From positions 1 to 5,044 of the forward strand of contig CANQSE010000162.1 of NCBI GenBank assembly GCA_947626405.1: a DNA stretch of 5,044 nt. The letters run 5' to 3'. A program made the translations under genes and the position numbers. The DNA comes from an uncultured Acetatifactor sp. (GTDB lineage: Bacteria > Bacillota > Clostridia > Lachnospirales > Lachnospiraceae). Shown here piece after piece: positions 1 to 4,979 of this stretch. The stretch's first letter is position 1. Every line of letters starts with the position of its first letter. The notes beneath the pieces were generated by a model. The model saw only the letters and a program-made list of their open reading frames with translations, searched no databases and was not told the origin of the DNA.

Positions 1-347
1 ACCTTCCCGTATGGGTGGACGGTAACGCGTATTTTAACGGGGCAAGGGCATATAAAAACGAAAAATCAAACTATATTGATGAGACGTCGGATGCGTATGT
101 GAGACTCGAGGAGAACGACGGTAAATATACTCTGGAAACCAACGTGTACGATCTCATGGGAGATTTTAAGTCGGGCATGATAAACAGCGATATACTCGGC
201 TGCGCCTTTGAACCGGAGGAAAGATTTGAAAATCCCGACGGAACTGCTATTATTTTTGACAGGGATTATCTTGGAGAGCATCGCGGACCGGCGGTAATCC
301 CGGGACCTTTTGCATCGCCGGAGGCGGCTGCAGGGCGGATCTGGTAA
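1..347 (+). CDS. 3' end of a gene, possibly the C-terminus of a secreted parallel beta-helix (carbohydrate-active) protein
   Basis: The reading frame is open from base 3 to the TAA at 345-347, so only about 114 C-terminal residues are visible and the start lies upstream of the window. The segment is hydrophilic, rich in aromatic, Asp, Glu, Asn and Gly residues, and has no membrane segment. It contains WVDGNAYFNGARAY, LGCAFEPEERFENPDG and DRDYLGEHRG, then a GPF segment and a final GRIW. From memory, this order (a YFNGA turn, a FENPDG turn, an Asp-Tyr-hydrophobic-Gly element, and a GPF-to-Trp end) resembles the tail that follows the beta-helix in clostridial right-handed parallel beta-helix proteins, many of them polysaccharide-acting. 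That likeness is weak evidence and the catalytic part is not visible. A GTG at base 15 could be read as a start, but the frame continues upstream of it and no ribosome binding site is seen. The gene is followed by a strong terminator, so it is transcriptionally separate from the next one. Confidence 0.7.
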   Translation, partial: LPVWVDGNAYFNGARAYKNEKSNYIDETSDAYVRLEENDGKYTLETNVYDLMGDFKSGMINSDILGCAFEPEERFENPDGTAIIFDRDYLGEHRGPAVIPGPFASPEAAAGRIW

Positions 348-383
348 AGATAAAACTGCGGGAAATATTCAGGTAAAGGCATG

Positions 384-429
384 ATGCGCGGCAGGACGAC
401 ATAAAACGTCGTTTTGCCGTGCATTTTTT
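384..429 (+). terminator. Strong intrinsic terminator after the first gene
   Basis: A 17-bp stem is formed by ATGCGCGGCAGGACGAC (384-400) and GTCGTTTTGCCGTGCAT (408-424), allowing three G-U pairs, around the 7-nt loop ATAAAAC. It runs straight into a run of T (424-429). It lies 37 nt after the TAA of the upstream gene. This is the clearest terminator in the window and marks the left border of the sigma-factor operon. Confidence 0.9.
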
Positions 430-430
430 A

Positions 431-472
431 GTTAAAACTTTAAGAGTAATTTGAGTTAAAATTGTTTAAGAG
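431..472 (+). repeat. Duplicated AT-rich motif around the sigma-operon promoter
   Basis: Two direct copies of GTTAAAA-spacer-TTTAAGAG are present, at 431-446 (1-nt spacer) and 455-472 (3-nt spacer). The two arms are identical in both copies. Each copy also contains an inverted TTAAA...TTTAA core. The second copy fills the space between the proposed -35 and -10 boxes, and the first sits just upstream of the -35. A regulator site or an alternative ECF promoter element are both possible; AT-rich chance similarity is not excluded. Confidence 0.5.
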
Positions 473-479
473 ATATAAA
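451..479 (+). promoter_or_regulatory. Sigma-A-like promoter for the sigma/anti-sigma operon
   Basis: TTGAGT (451-456) is followed after exactly 17 bp by TATAAA (474-479), matching TTGACA and TATAAT at 4/6 and 5/6 positions. Transcription would begin near 486, inside or next to the 8-bp palindrome GGCCGGCC (481-488), about 30 nt before the sigma-factor start. The promoter lies directly after the upstream terminator, as expected for a new transcription unit. Confidence 0.65.
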
Positions 480-518
480 GGGCCGGCCAATACAAAGAGA
501 TGAGAAAGGGATGATACG

Positions 519-1076
519 ATGGATAATGGTGCAGACAGCTACCGTTGTTTCCTGGATGGCGACGACATTGGAATGACGGAGATCATCAGAGACTACAAGG
601 ATGGTCTGATTTTGTTTTTAAACCGATATGTCCACAACATTTGGACCGCGGAGGAGCTGGCGGAGGATACCTTTTTCTGCATTGTCATAAAGAAGCCGCG
701 ATTCAGTGGAAAATACAGCTTTAAGACATGGCTGTATACCATTGGGCGCAACCTTGCTGTCAACCATATTAAACGCATGGGCAGAGTGAATAGTACGGAT
801 CCCGAGGATCTGGAGCAGATGGCTCATGATGAAAAAACATTGGAGCAGTCTTATATCAGCGGGGAGGAAAGGCTGCTTGTCCACAGTGCGCTCTCAAGGC
901 TCAGACCGGAGTACGGAAGGATCCTGTATCTCAAATTTTTTGAGGATCTGGACAACGGGCAGATTGCAAGGATTATGAAGAAAAACAGACGCCAGATTGA
1001 AAACATGCTTTATCAGTCCAAGAGAGCATTGAAAACGGAGCTTGATAAGGAGGGTTATCAGTATGAAGGATTATAA
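519..1076 (+). CDS. ECF-type RNA polymerase sigma factor (sigma-70 family)
   Basis: This 185-residue protein has the two-domain form and length of an extracytoplasmic-function sigma factor. Region 2 covers about residues 17-86 and contains AEELAEDTFF (44-53) followed by FKTWLYTIGRNLAVNHIKR (68-86), the helix that normally binds core polymerase and melts the -10. Region 4 covers about 119-175, with LSRLRPEYGRILYLKFFEDL and a helix-turn-helix in LDNGQIARIMKKNRRQIENM (144-163) that would read the -35. The ATG at 519 is preceded by GAAAGGG (504-510) at 8 nt spacing; the ATG at 511 is out of frame. There are no membrane segments. Its 3' end overlaps the start of the anti-sigma gene by 14 nt, so the two are translationally coupled and probably made in fixed ratio. 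ECF factors with an adjacent membrane anti-sigma usually answer cell-envelope signals; the signal here cannot be read from the sequence. No specific symbol is justified. Confidence 0.93.
   Translation: MDNGADSYRCFLDGDDIGMTEIIRDYKDGLILFLNRYVHNIWTAEELAEDTFFCIVIKKPRFSGKYSFKTWLYTIGRNLAVNHIKRMGRVNSTDPEDLEQMAHDEKTLEQSYISGEERLLVHSALSRLRPEYGRILYLKFFEDLDNGQIARIMKKNRRQIENMLYQSKRALKTELDKEGYQYEGL
1047..1054 (+). promoter_or_regulatory. Ribosome binding site that fixes the anti-sigma start
   Basis: AAGGAGGG lies inside the 3' end of the sigma-factor gene, 8 nt before the ATG at 1063. It rules out the upstream in-frame TTG at 1042, which lies 5' of the site itself. Confidence 0.85.
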
Positions 1077-2190
1077 AGAAATGTCTGAGGATATTTTCAG
1101 ACGCAGAGATGAATACATGGCAAAAAGGCAAAGAAGGACAAAGAAAATCGCCGCAGCAGTATCGGGGGTATGTCTGATTGCTCTGTTGACGACAGGTATT
1201 TGTCAGGGCGTGATTTTGCAGGGAAGGCCGGACGACGGACAGACACCTGGCATGACGCAGACAGCGGGAAAGCAGGACGAGATTCAGGAGCTGCAGAAGA
1301 AAAAGGCATATTCTGACGAGAAAGGGGATATTGATCAAGGCAGCAGTGGAGAGGATAACGAGACGGGAAATGATGCGAAAGACAATGGGGGAAATGGTGT
1401 GGGAAATGGGACGGAAGATACTACGGGAAGTGATGCGAAAGACAATGGGGAAAATGATGCGGGAAATGTGACGGAAGATACTACGGGAAGTGATGCGAAA
1501 GACAATTGGGGAAATGATGCGGGAAACGGGACGGAAGATACTGCGGGAAATGATGCGAAAGACAAGGTGGGAAATAACGCGGGAAATGTGACGGACGACG
1601 AGACGGGAAATGATACGGAAGACAAGAGGGATAATGTGAGTGATAAAGACACGCTTGACGAGACGGACATGGCAGCGAAAAATAAAGAGACGAATGCGGA
1701 CGAGGAGACTGACTCAGGATCCTCCGAGGGTACCTCTATCGACGCGCCGGTGCAGGAACAAGCCGGGGCGACCGGTGCGCTTAAGCCTTATGAGGAGTTC
1801 TGGGGAGGAAGCTATATGGATGAGAACGGCTGTTGGGTTGTGCTGCTCACAGAAGACACGCCAGAAAACCGGCAGAAGGTTTTTGAATATAATCCGTCTT
1901 TGAAAGAAAGCAGCACGATATTTCGGAAAGCGGATTATACCAAAGCTTATCTTACGGAATTAATGGCTGTGATCAGCAAAGCGATGGGAAATAACGAGCT
2001 GCCCAATGTCTCCTCGGCGGCGCTCAGTGAGGATAAAAATCGGGTTGTGGTGTATATGACGTCGGAGGATGAGGCAAGCGTGTTGAAAGTAAACTCCTTT
2101 GATACCCTGGGGGGTGCCATTGAGATTGTGTACAGTGGTTCCGATGTCATGGAGAAGGCGGATTTGATTGAAAAGCCTATGATGTATTAA
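1063..2190 (+). CDS. Single-pass membrane anti-sigma factor with tandem-repeat extracellular linker
   Basis: The 375-residue protein begins at the ATG at 1063, overlapping the sigma-factor stop codon. Residues 1-28 form a short, highly charged cytoplasmic segment (SEDIFRRRDEYM, then KRQRRTKK). Residues 29-52 are one transmembrane helix, N-terminus inside by the positive-inside rule. A long acidic, low-complexity linker follows (about 85-235), rich in Asp, Gly, Asn, Thr and Glu. It contains four clear 20-residue repeats (107-186, pattern DNxGNDAGNxTEDTxGxDAK) and a decayed fifth (187-206). From about 241 to the end lies a folded-looking domain with WGGSYMDENGCWVVLLTEDT, an ISKAMGN segment and a final FDTLGGAIEIVYSG; I do not recognise it as a named family. 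The position directly behind an ECF sigma gene, the overlap and the topology support an anti-sigma role: the cytoplasmic segment would bind the sigma factor and the outer domain would sense. The layout recalls RsgI-type proteins, but the sigma factor is not SigI-like. The sensing role is inference. Confidence 0.82.
   Translation: MKDYKEMSEDIFRRRDEYMAKRQRRTKKIAAAVSGVCLIALLTTGICQGVILQGRPDDGQTPGMTQTAGKQDEIQELQKKKAYSDEKGDIDQGSSGEDNETGNDAKDNGGNGVGNGTEDTTGSDAKDNGENDAGNVTEDTTGSDAKDNWGNDAGNGTEDTAGNDAKDKVGNNAGNVTDDETGNDTEDKRDNVSDKDTLDETDMAAKNKETNADEETDSGSSEGTSIDAPVQEQAGATGALKPYEEFWGGSYMDENGCWVVLLTEDTPENRQKVFEYNPSLKESSTIFRKADYTKAYLTELMAVISKAMGNNELPNVSSAALSEDKNRVVVYMTSEDEASVLKVNSFDTLGGAIEIVYSGSDVMEKADLIEKPMMY
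1360..1680 (+). repeat. 60-nt in-frame tandem repeats (20-residue protein repeats) in the anti-sigma gene
   Basis: Four contiguous 60-nt units lie at 1381-1440, 1441-1500, 1501-1560 and 1561-1620. By eye, units 1 and 2 agree at 56 of 60 positions, units 2 and 3 at 54, and units 3 and 4 at 45. A half unit (about 1360-1380, ACGGGAAATGATGCGAAA) precedes them. A decayed fifth unit (1621-1680) is recognisable mainly in protein (DKxxN...TxDET...AK). The period is a multiple of three, so gain or loss of units keeps the frame. The strong identity in the middle and decay at both ends fit growth by slippage or unequal recombination. Confidence 0.93.
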
Positions 2191-2262
2191 GGAGAGCGCG
2201 GCGGTCTTTTTTTGGGGAGAAAACATATATTAGTACAAAACAGCTTTGAAAGCGAAGCGGTT

Positions 2263-3135
2263 ATGAAGACAATATATGTAAAGGACATCGCAAAAAGGCT
2301 GACCGGAGGAAAAGCGGATCCCAGGCAGATTATTCCGGCTGTCCTCTTTCTGGCGGCTATGTTTCTGCTGGGAAGGGCGGCAGCCCAGACGCTTGGGGAG
2401 ATCAGCGAGGCTACAAGTCAGGCTGTGACTGAGATTTCGTCGGAATCGGAAAACTGGGGACTGGGGTTTGGAAAAGAGGGTCAAAAGCCTGTCGGCAACG
2501 CCACGGCGGCTGAACTGAAACAGTACAATGCGTATTTTATGGCGGAAGGAGAGGAAAAGGTTTTGTACCTCACCTTTGACTGCGGTTATGAAAACGGCAA
2601 CACGGAAGCAATACTGGATGCCCTCAAAGCTCACAGCGCTCCGGCGACGTTCTTTGTGGTGGGACATTTTCTGGAATCTGCGCCCGATATTGTAAAGAGG
2701 ATGGCGGAGGAAGGCCATACTGTGGGGAACCATACATATCATCACCCTGATATGTCCCGTATTTCAAGCAGGGATGATTTTCAGAAGGAGATGGACAGCG
2801 TAGTCGAAAAATACCATGAGATCACGGGAAAAGATCTTGCTATGTACTACAGGCCGCCCCAGGGAAAATACAGCAAGGCCAATCTGCAGATGGCGAAAGA
2901 TATGGGTTACAGCACCTTTTTCTGGAGCCTTGCATATGTGGACTGGAATCAGGATGATCAGCCTTCCCACGAGGAGGCTATTGAAAAGCTTACAAAGCGG
3001 GTACATCCGGGAGCTATTGTGCTGCTGCACAGTACCTCGAAAACCAACGGGGAAATTATGGATGAACTGCTTACAAAGTGGGAGGAGATGGGGTACACAT
3101 TCCGGCCGCTGTCGGACTTTGTGGAAAATATGTAA
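2263..3135 (+). CDS. pdaA: Membrane-anchored polysaccharide deacetylase, PdaA-type (NodB fold)
   Basis: From the ATG at 2263 the protein has 290 residues. A basic N-terminus is followed by one hydrophobic segment (about 22-37), an uncleaved anchor or signal, so the enzyme acts outside the membrane. A NodB deacetylase domain fills about 98-288. Its motifs are all visible: TFDCG with the catalytic-base Asp at 106; HTYHH with metal-binding His at 157 and 161; RPPQG at 197-201; DW at 227-228; and LLH with His 256. YLTFDCGYENG, GHFLESAPDIVKRMAEEGH, FWSLAYVDW and HPGAIVLLHS closely match what I remember of Bacillus subtilis PdaA. That enzyme removes acetyl from N-acetylmuramic acid and helps form muramic delta-lactam in spore cortex. 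Typical deacetylases have TFDDG; PdaA has Asn at the second Asp, and here it is Cys 107. A role in sporulation or general wall modification is inferred. The start is the weak point: no good Shine-Dalgarno precedes 2263, and an in-frame TTG at 2212 would add 17 residues. It lies 72 nt behind the anti-sigma gene with no clear terminator between. Confidence 0.88.
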   Translation: MKTIYVKDIAKRLTGGKADPRQIIPAVLFLAAMFLLGRAAAQTLGEISEATSQAVTEISSESENWGLGFGKEGQKPVGNATAAELKQYNAYFMAEGEEKVLYLTFDCGYENGNTEAILDALKAHSAPATFFVVGHFLESAPDIVKRMAEEGHTVGNHTYHHPDMSRISSRDDFQKEMDSVVEKYHEITGKDLAMYYRPPQGKYSKANLQMAKDMGYSTFFWSLAYVDWNQDDQPSHEEAIEKLTKRVHPGAIVLLHSTSKTNGEIMDELLTKWEEMGYTFRPLSDFVENM

Positions 3136-3145
3136 TGCGCGTGCG

Positions 3146-3169
3146 CGCAAAATGAAGCATATTTTTGCG
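3146..3169. repeat. Short inverted repeat after the deacetylase gene
   Basis: CGCAAAA (3146-3152) and TTTTGCG (3163-3169) form a 7-bp stem with a 10-nt loop, 11 nt after the deacetylase stop codon. It is preceded by the compact palindrome TGCGCGTGCGCGCA (3137-3150), which competes with the left arm. No T run follows on the + strand, so it is at best a poor intrinsic terminator. Three tiny frames between 3152 and 3242 (7, 12 and 10 codons) are too short to call. Confidence 0.35.
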
Positions 3170-3252
3170 GGATGAAGCTTTCTGTCGGCGGAAAAGAGGT
3201 GAACAGCTAATGAAGAATAGATTGTTTCCGGTATATGTATAATAAAAATATG

Positions 3253-3281
3253 TTGACAAGCAGGTCGATAAGTTATAGACT
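3253..3281 (+). promoter_or_regulatory. Promoter of the blaI-M56 operon
   Basis: TTGACA (3253-3258) is a perfect -35 box. A -10 box is available as TAGACT (3276-3281) at 17 bp spacing or TATAGA (3274-3279) at 15 bp. Both -10 choices lie inside the first of two palindromes, which is the classic position for a repressor operator. Transcription would start near 3288, between the two palindromes, leaving an untranslated leader of about 187 nt before the repressor gene. Confidence 0.68.
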
Positions 3282-3282
3282 T
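3262..3282. promoter_or_regulatory. Operator-like 21-bp palindrome, copy 1 (over the -10 region)
   Basis: The site has outer arms AGGTC and GACTT and an inner TAA-G-TTA core centred on base 3272. Eight of ten symmetric pairs match. It overlaps the proposed -10 box. With copy 2 it gives a shared pattern AGGTC-N2-TAA-N-TTA-N2-GACYT. Dimeric winged-helix repressors of the BlaI/MecI type bind paired palindromes of this size, and the next gene encodes one. The pattern is not the TACA-N2-TGTA type known for BlaI, MecI and CopY, so the assignment rests on position and symmetry. Confidence 0.65.
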
Positions 3283-3291
3283 AACCCATGG

Positions 3292-3312
3292 AGGTCTGTA
3301 ACTTACCGACCT
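3292..3312. promoter_or_regulatory. Operator-like 21-bp palindrome, copy 2 (at the transcript start)
   Basis: The site has outer arms AGGTC and GACCT and an inner TAA-C-TTA core centred on base 3302. Nine of ten symmetric pairs match, better than copy 1. The centres are 30 bp apart, close to three helical turns, so two dimers would sit on the same face of the DNA. Because each copy is itself a palindrome, the two also pair with each other as a 26-nt inverted repeat (3257-3282 with 3292-3317) around a 9-nt spacer. Confidence 0.65.
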
Positions 3313-3316
3313 GTTT

Positions 3317-3338
3317 GCGTTTAAGGGATTGTAAACGC
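3317..3338 (+). repeat. Small hairpin in the blaI leader
   Basis: GCGTTTA (3317-3323) and TAAACGC (3332-3338) form a perfect 7-bp stem with an 8-nt loop, directly beside operator copy 2. No T run follows, so termination is unlikely. A transcript-stabilising stem or an extra protein site are possible. Confidence 0.45.
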
Positions 3339-3345
3339 GGGGCGG

Positions 3346-3423
3346 CTGGGAATATAGCAGGGATCTGGCGACTGGGAATATAGCAGGGATCTGGAGGCAG
3401 TGATCTGGCGGCAGTGATCCGAG
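3346..3423 (+). repeat. Short direct repeats in the blaI leader
   Basis: A 23-nt segment beginning CTGGGAATATAGCAGGGATC occurs twice without change (3346-3368 and 3372-3394), with a 26-bp period. A second repeat with 14-bp period follows: GGCAGTGATC at 3396-3405 and 3410-3419. GATCTGG appears in three of the units (3362, 3388, 3402), linking the two repeats. The stretch has no open frame with a ribosome binding site and lies in the presumed untranslated leader. Between 3424 and 3474 only the repressor's ribosome binding site stands out. Confidence 0.8.
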
Positions 3424-3474
3424 CGGGGAATTGATTGTACAGGCGGCGGAGAAGTCGGGAAAAGAGGAAGAAAA

Positions 3475-3837
3475 ATGTATCAAATGACGGATGCGGAACA
3501 GAAAATGGCGGAACTGATATGGGAGAGAGAGCCCCTGGGCTCCGGAGAGCTTGTGAAGCTTTGCGGAGAAATGTTTGGATGGAAAAAATCAACGACATAC
3601 ACCTTTTTAAAAAAGCTGTGCGCGCAGGGGATTTTCAGGAATGAACAGGCGGTTGTGACATCTCGGATCAGCAGGGAGAGCTATCTGCAAAAACAGGGAG
3701 AGCAGTTTGTGGAAAAGGCTTTTGGCGGATCTCTGCCGCGGATGATAGCTGCTTTTATGGACAGGAAGCGGCTGAGTGCAAAGCAGGTGGAGGAAATAGA
3801 AAAGATGATCGAAGACTATAAGGAGGGACGTTTATGA
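3475..3837 (+). CDS. blaI: BlaI/MecI-family transcriptional repressor
   Basis: The 120-residue length and layout fit this family. Residues about 4-62 form a winged-helix DNA-binding domain: TDAEQKMAELIWEREPLGSG begins it, and WKKSTTYTFLKKLCAQGIF (36-54) holds the recognition helix and turn typical of BlaI and MecI. Residues about 66-116 form the dimerisation part, with SYLQKQGEQFVEKAFGGSLPRMIAAF and LSAKQVEEIEKMIEDY. The ATG at 3475 follows AAGAGGA (3462-3468) at 6 nt; a second ATG at 3484 is possible but lacks a better site. In known members the repressor binds tandem palindromes at its own promoter and is inactivated by cleavage between Asn101 and Phe102 when the partner protease is activated. 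Here the comparable bond appears to be Ala93-Phe94, so the usual Asn is missing. It overlaps the M56 gene by ATGA, the standard arrangement. The role in beta-lactam response is not established; many Clostridia carry such pairs with no beta-lactamase nearby. Confidence 0.9.
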   Translation: MYQMTDAEQKMAELIWEREPLGSGELVKLCGEMFGWKKSTTYTFLKKLCAQGIFRNEQAVVTSRISRESYLQKQGEQFVEKAFGGSLPRMIAAFMDRKRLSAKQVEEIEKMIEDYKEGRL

Positions 3838-4979
3838 GCGCGGCATTTCAGACGGTACTTCGTATGAGCCTTATGGGCAGCTACGTGTTTTTGATTTTGT
3901 GCTTGCTGCGGCTTGTTATGCGAAAACTTCCGAGCAAATTTTCTTATTGTCTTTGGACACTTGTTTTTCTCCGGCTGGCGCTGCCGGTGTTTTGGCAGGG
4001 AAATTTCAGCCTGATACCTGAGAGGCTGCAGAATGTCGTCACTGTTGAAAACAATGCGGCTGCGCCGACTCTTATTCATGATGACGGAGACGATAATCAT
4101 GCTCCGGAGGCTTTGATTCCAAAGACAAATCAGGAAGAAAACAGAAATATTGTCACTTCATCAGGCGCCGCAGATTACGAGGTTAAAAATCCGGCGGAAA
4201 CAGATTTATCGCCAGAGAAGATCACGGCTCAGACGCGGATTGATGGCGGTATTGAGGCTCCTGAAAAAATTGACGTGGTCGAAATTTTGGCCTGGATCTG
4301 GCTGGTTGGCGCGGGGGTACTGCTTGTTTACTATGCCGCAGGGTATATTGGGCTTAAGCGCAGACTGTGCAGCGCACATCAGGTCCAGAGTGTCATTATA
4401 CGTCACCCGGATATTTCAGCCATGCTCTGGATGCCGGTATTCTGGATCCCGGCGGCTGTATTATGGTGTGTCGGAGGATGGCTGTTTTCGGCGGTCTACG
4501 TTGTTGCTGCATGCGCCATGACGATTGCAGGGAGCGCATCGCCCGGGCGGAAGATAAAAATTTATGAGACGGGAGGAAATCATCTTTCCTTTGTGATGGG
4601 ACTTATTAAACCCTCAGTATATCTGACAGGAAATTTGCCGGACAAGTCTGTGTATTATATTGTAAAACACGAGGGAATTCATATTCGGAGAATGGATTAC
4701 CTGATAAAGCCTCTCGCGCTTGTCGTGGTATGTATACACTGGTTTAATCCGCTTGTGTGGTGCGCTTTTTACCTGATGAGCCGCGATATGGAGATCTCCT
4801 GCGACGAACTGGCCATACAGTCTCTCGGAGATGACAAAAAGGAGGATTACTCCAGGACGCTTCTGCAGGCGGCAATGTTGTCGGGGAGAAAACAGGGAAG
4901 AACCTTTACTGCGGGAACACTGTTGTCGTTCGGTGAGGACAGTGTCAAATCCAGGGTAAGACATGTTTTGAAAAAATAG
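3834..4979 (+). CDS. BlaR1-like M56 membrane metallopeptidase, apparently truncated at the C-terminus
   Basis: The 381-residue protein starts at an ATG overlapping the blaI stop codon, with AGGAGGG (3821-3827) 6 nt upstream. Two N-terminal membrane helices (about 10-28 and 37-54) are followed by a polar loop (55-149) and a third helix (151-172). The peptidase part carries HEGIH at 279-283 (zinc ligands and catalytic Glu) and SCDE with Glu 325 as likely third ligand. HIRRMDYLIK, HWFNPLVWCAF, DMEISCDE and DYSRTLL are typical of the family. M56 receptors cleave or trigger cleavage of their BlaI partner. Two features are odd. A strongly hydrophobic stretch (197-233) sits between the third helix and the peptidase core, where relatives have a short cytoplasmic link. 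The protein also ends at SRVRHVLKK, where relatives I remember continue with another membrane helix and an extracellular sensor region (BlaR1 of Staphylococcus aureus is about 585 residues). The stop falls exactly at a hairpin, so the gene is probably interrupted. Confidence 0.85.
   Translation: MSAAFQTVLRMSLMGSYVFLILCLLRLVMRKLPSKFSYCLWTLVFLRLALPVFWQGNFSLIPERLQNVVTVENNAAAPTLIHDDGDDNHAPEALIPKTNQEENRNIVTSSGAADYEVKNPAETDLSPEKITAQTRIDGGIEAPEKIDVVEILAWIWLVGAGVLLVYYAAGYIGLKRRLCSAHQVQSVIIRHPDISAMLWMPVFWIPAAVLWCVGGWLFSAVYVVAACAMTIAGSASPGRKIKIYETGGNHLSFVMGLIKPSVYLTGNLPDKSVYYIVKHEGIHIRRMDYLIKPLALVVVCIHWFNPLVWCAFYLMSRDMEISCDELAIQSLGDDKKEDYSRTLLQAAMLSGRKQGRTFTAGTLLSFGEDSVKSRVRHVLKK

Noticed and set aside
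1042..1062. Upstream TTG start for the anti-sigma factor
   Set aside because: AAGGAGGG lies downstream of this TTG and is correctly spaced for the ATG at 1063.
1335..1670. Open frame of 111 codons on the minus strand, rich in Ser, Phe, Pro and Val
   Set aside because: It is the mirror of the 60-nt repeats in the anti-sigma gene. It has no ribosome binding site and its composition simply reflects the repeat.
2191..2220. GC-rich stretch followed by seven T residues after the anti-sigma gene, considered as a terminator
   Set aside because: No stem of more than about three pairs can be drawn before the T run.
2212..2262. TTG start giving a 17-residue longer deacetylase
   Set aside because: The nearest GGAG (2191-2194) is 17 nt away, and the extra residues put polar sequence before an otherwise normal basic and hydrophobic anchor. 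It was not excluded outright because 2263 also lacks a strong site.
3152..3242. Three chained tiny frames (7, 12 and 10 codons) with ATGA and TAATG overlaps
   Set aside because: Such overlaps arise easily by chance. Only the last has a plausible AGAGGTG site, and none encodes a recognisable peptide.
3257..3317. Large inverted repeat read as a terminator or a miniature transposable element
   Set aside because: There is no T run after it and no target-site duplication. Each arm is itself a palindrome placed on a promoter, which fits a double operator better.
2764..3483. Minus-strand open frame of 239 codons across the deacetylase 3' end and the intergenic region
   Set aside because: It runs opposite a well-supported NodB domain and through the operator palindromes and direct repeats. 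No recognisable motif or start signal is present.
4150..4567. Alternative + strand frames inside the M56 gene, considered as evidence for a frameshift around the hydrophobic insertion
   Set aside because: Neither alternative frame restores family-like sequence, whereas the annotated frame stays open and reads well on both sides.
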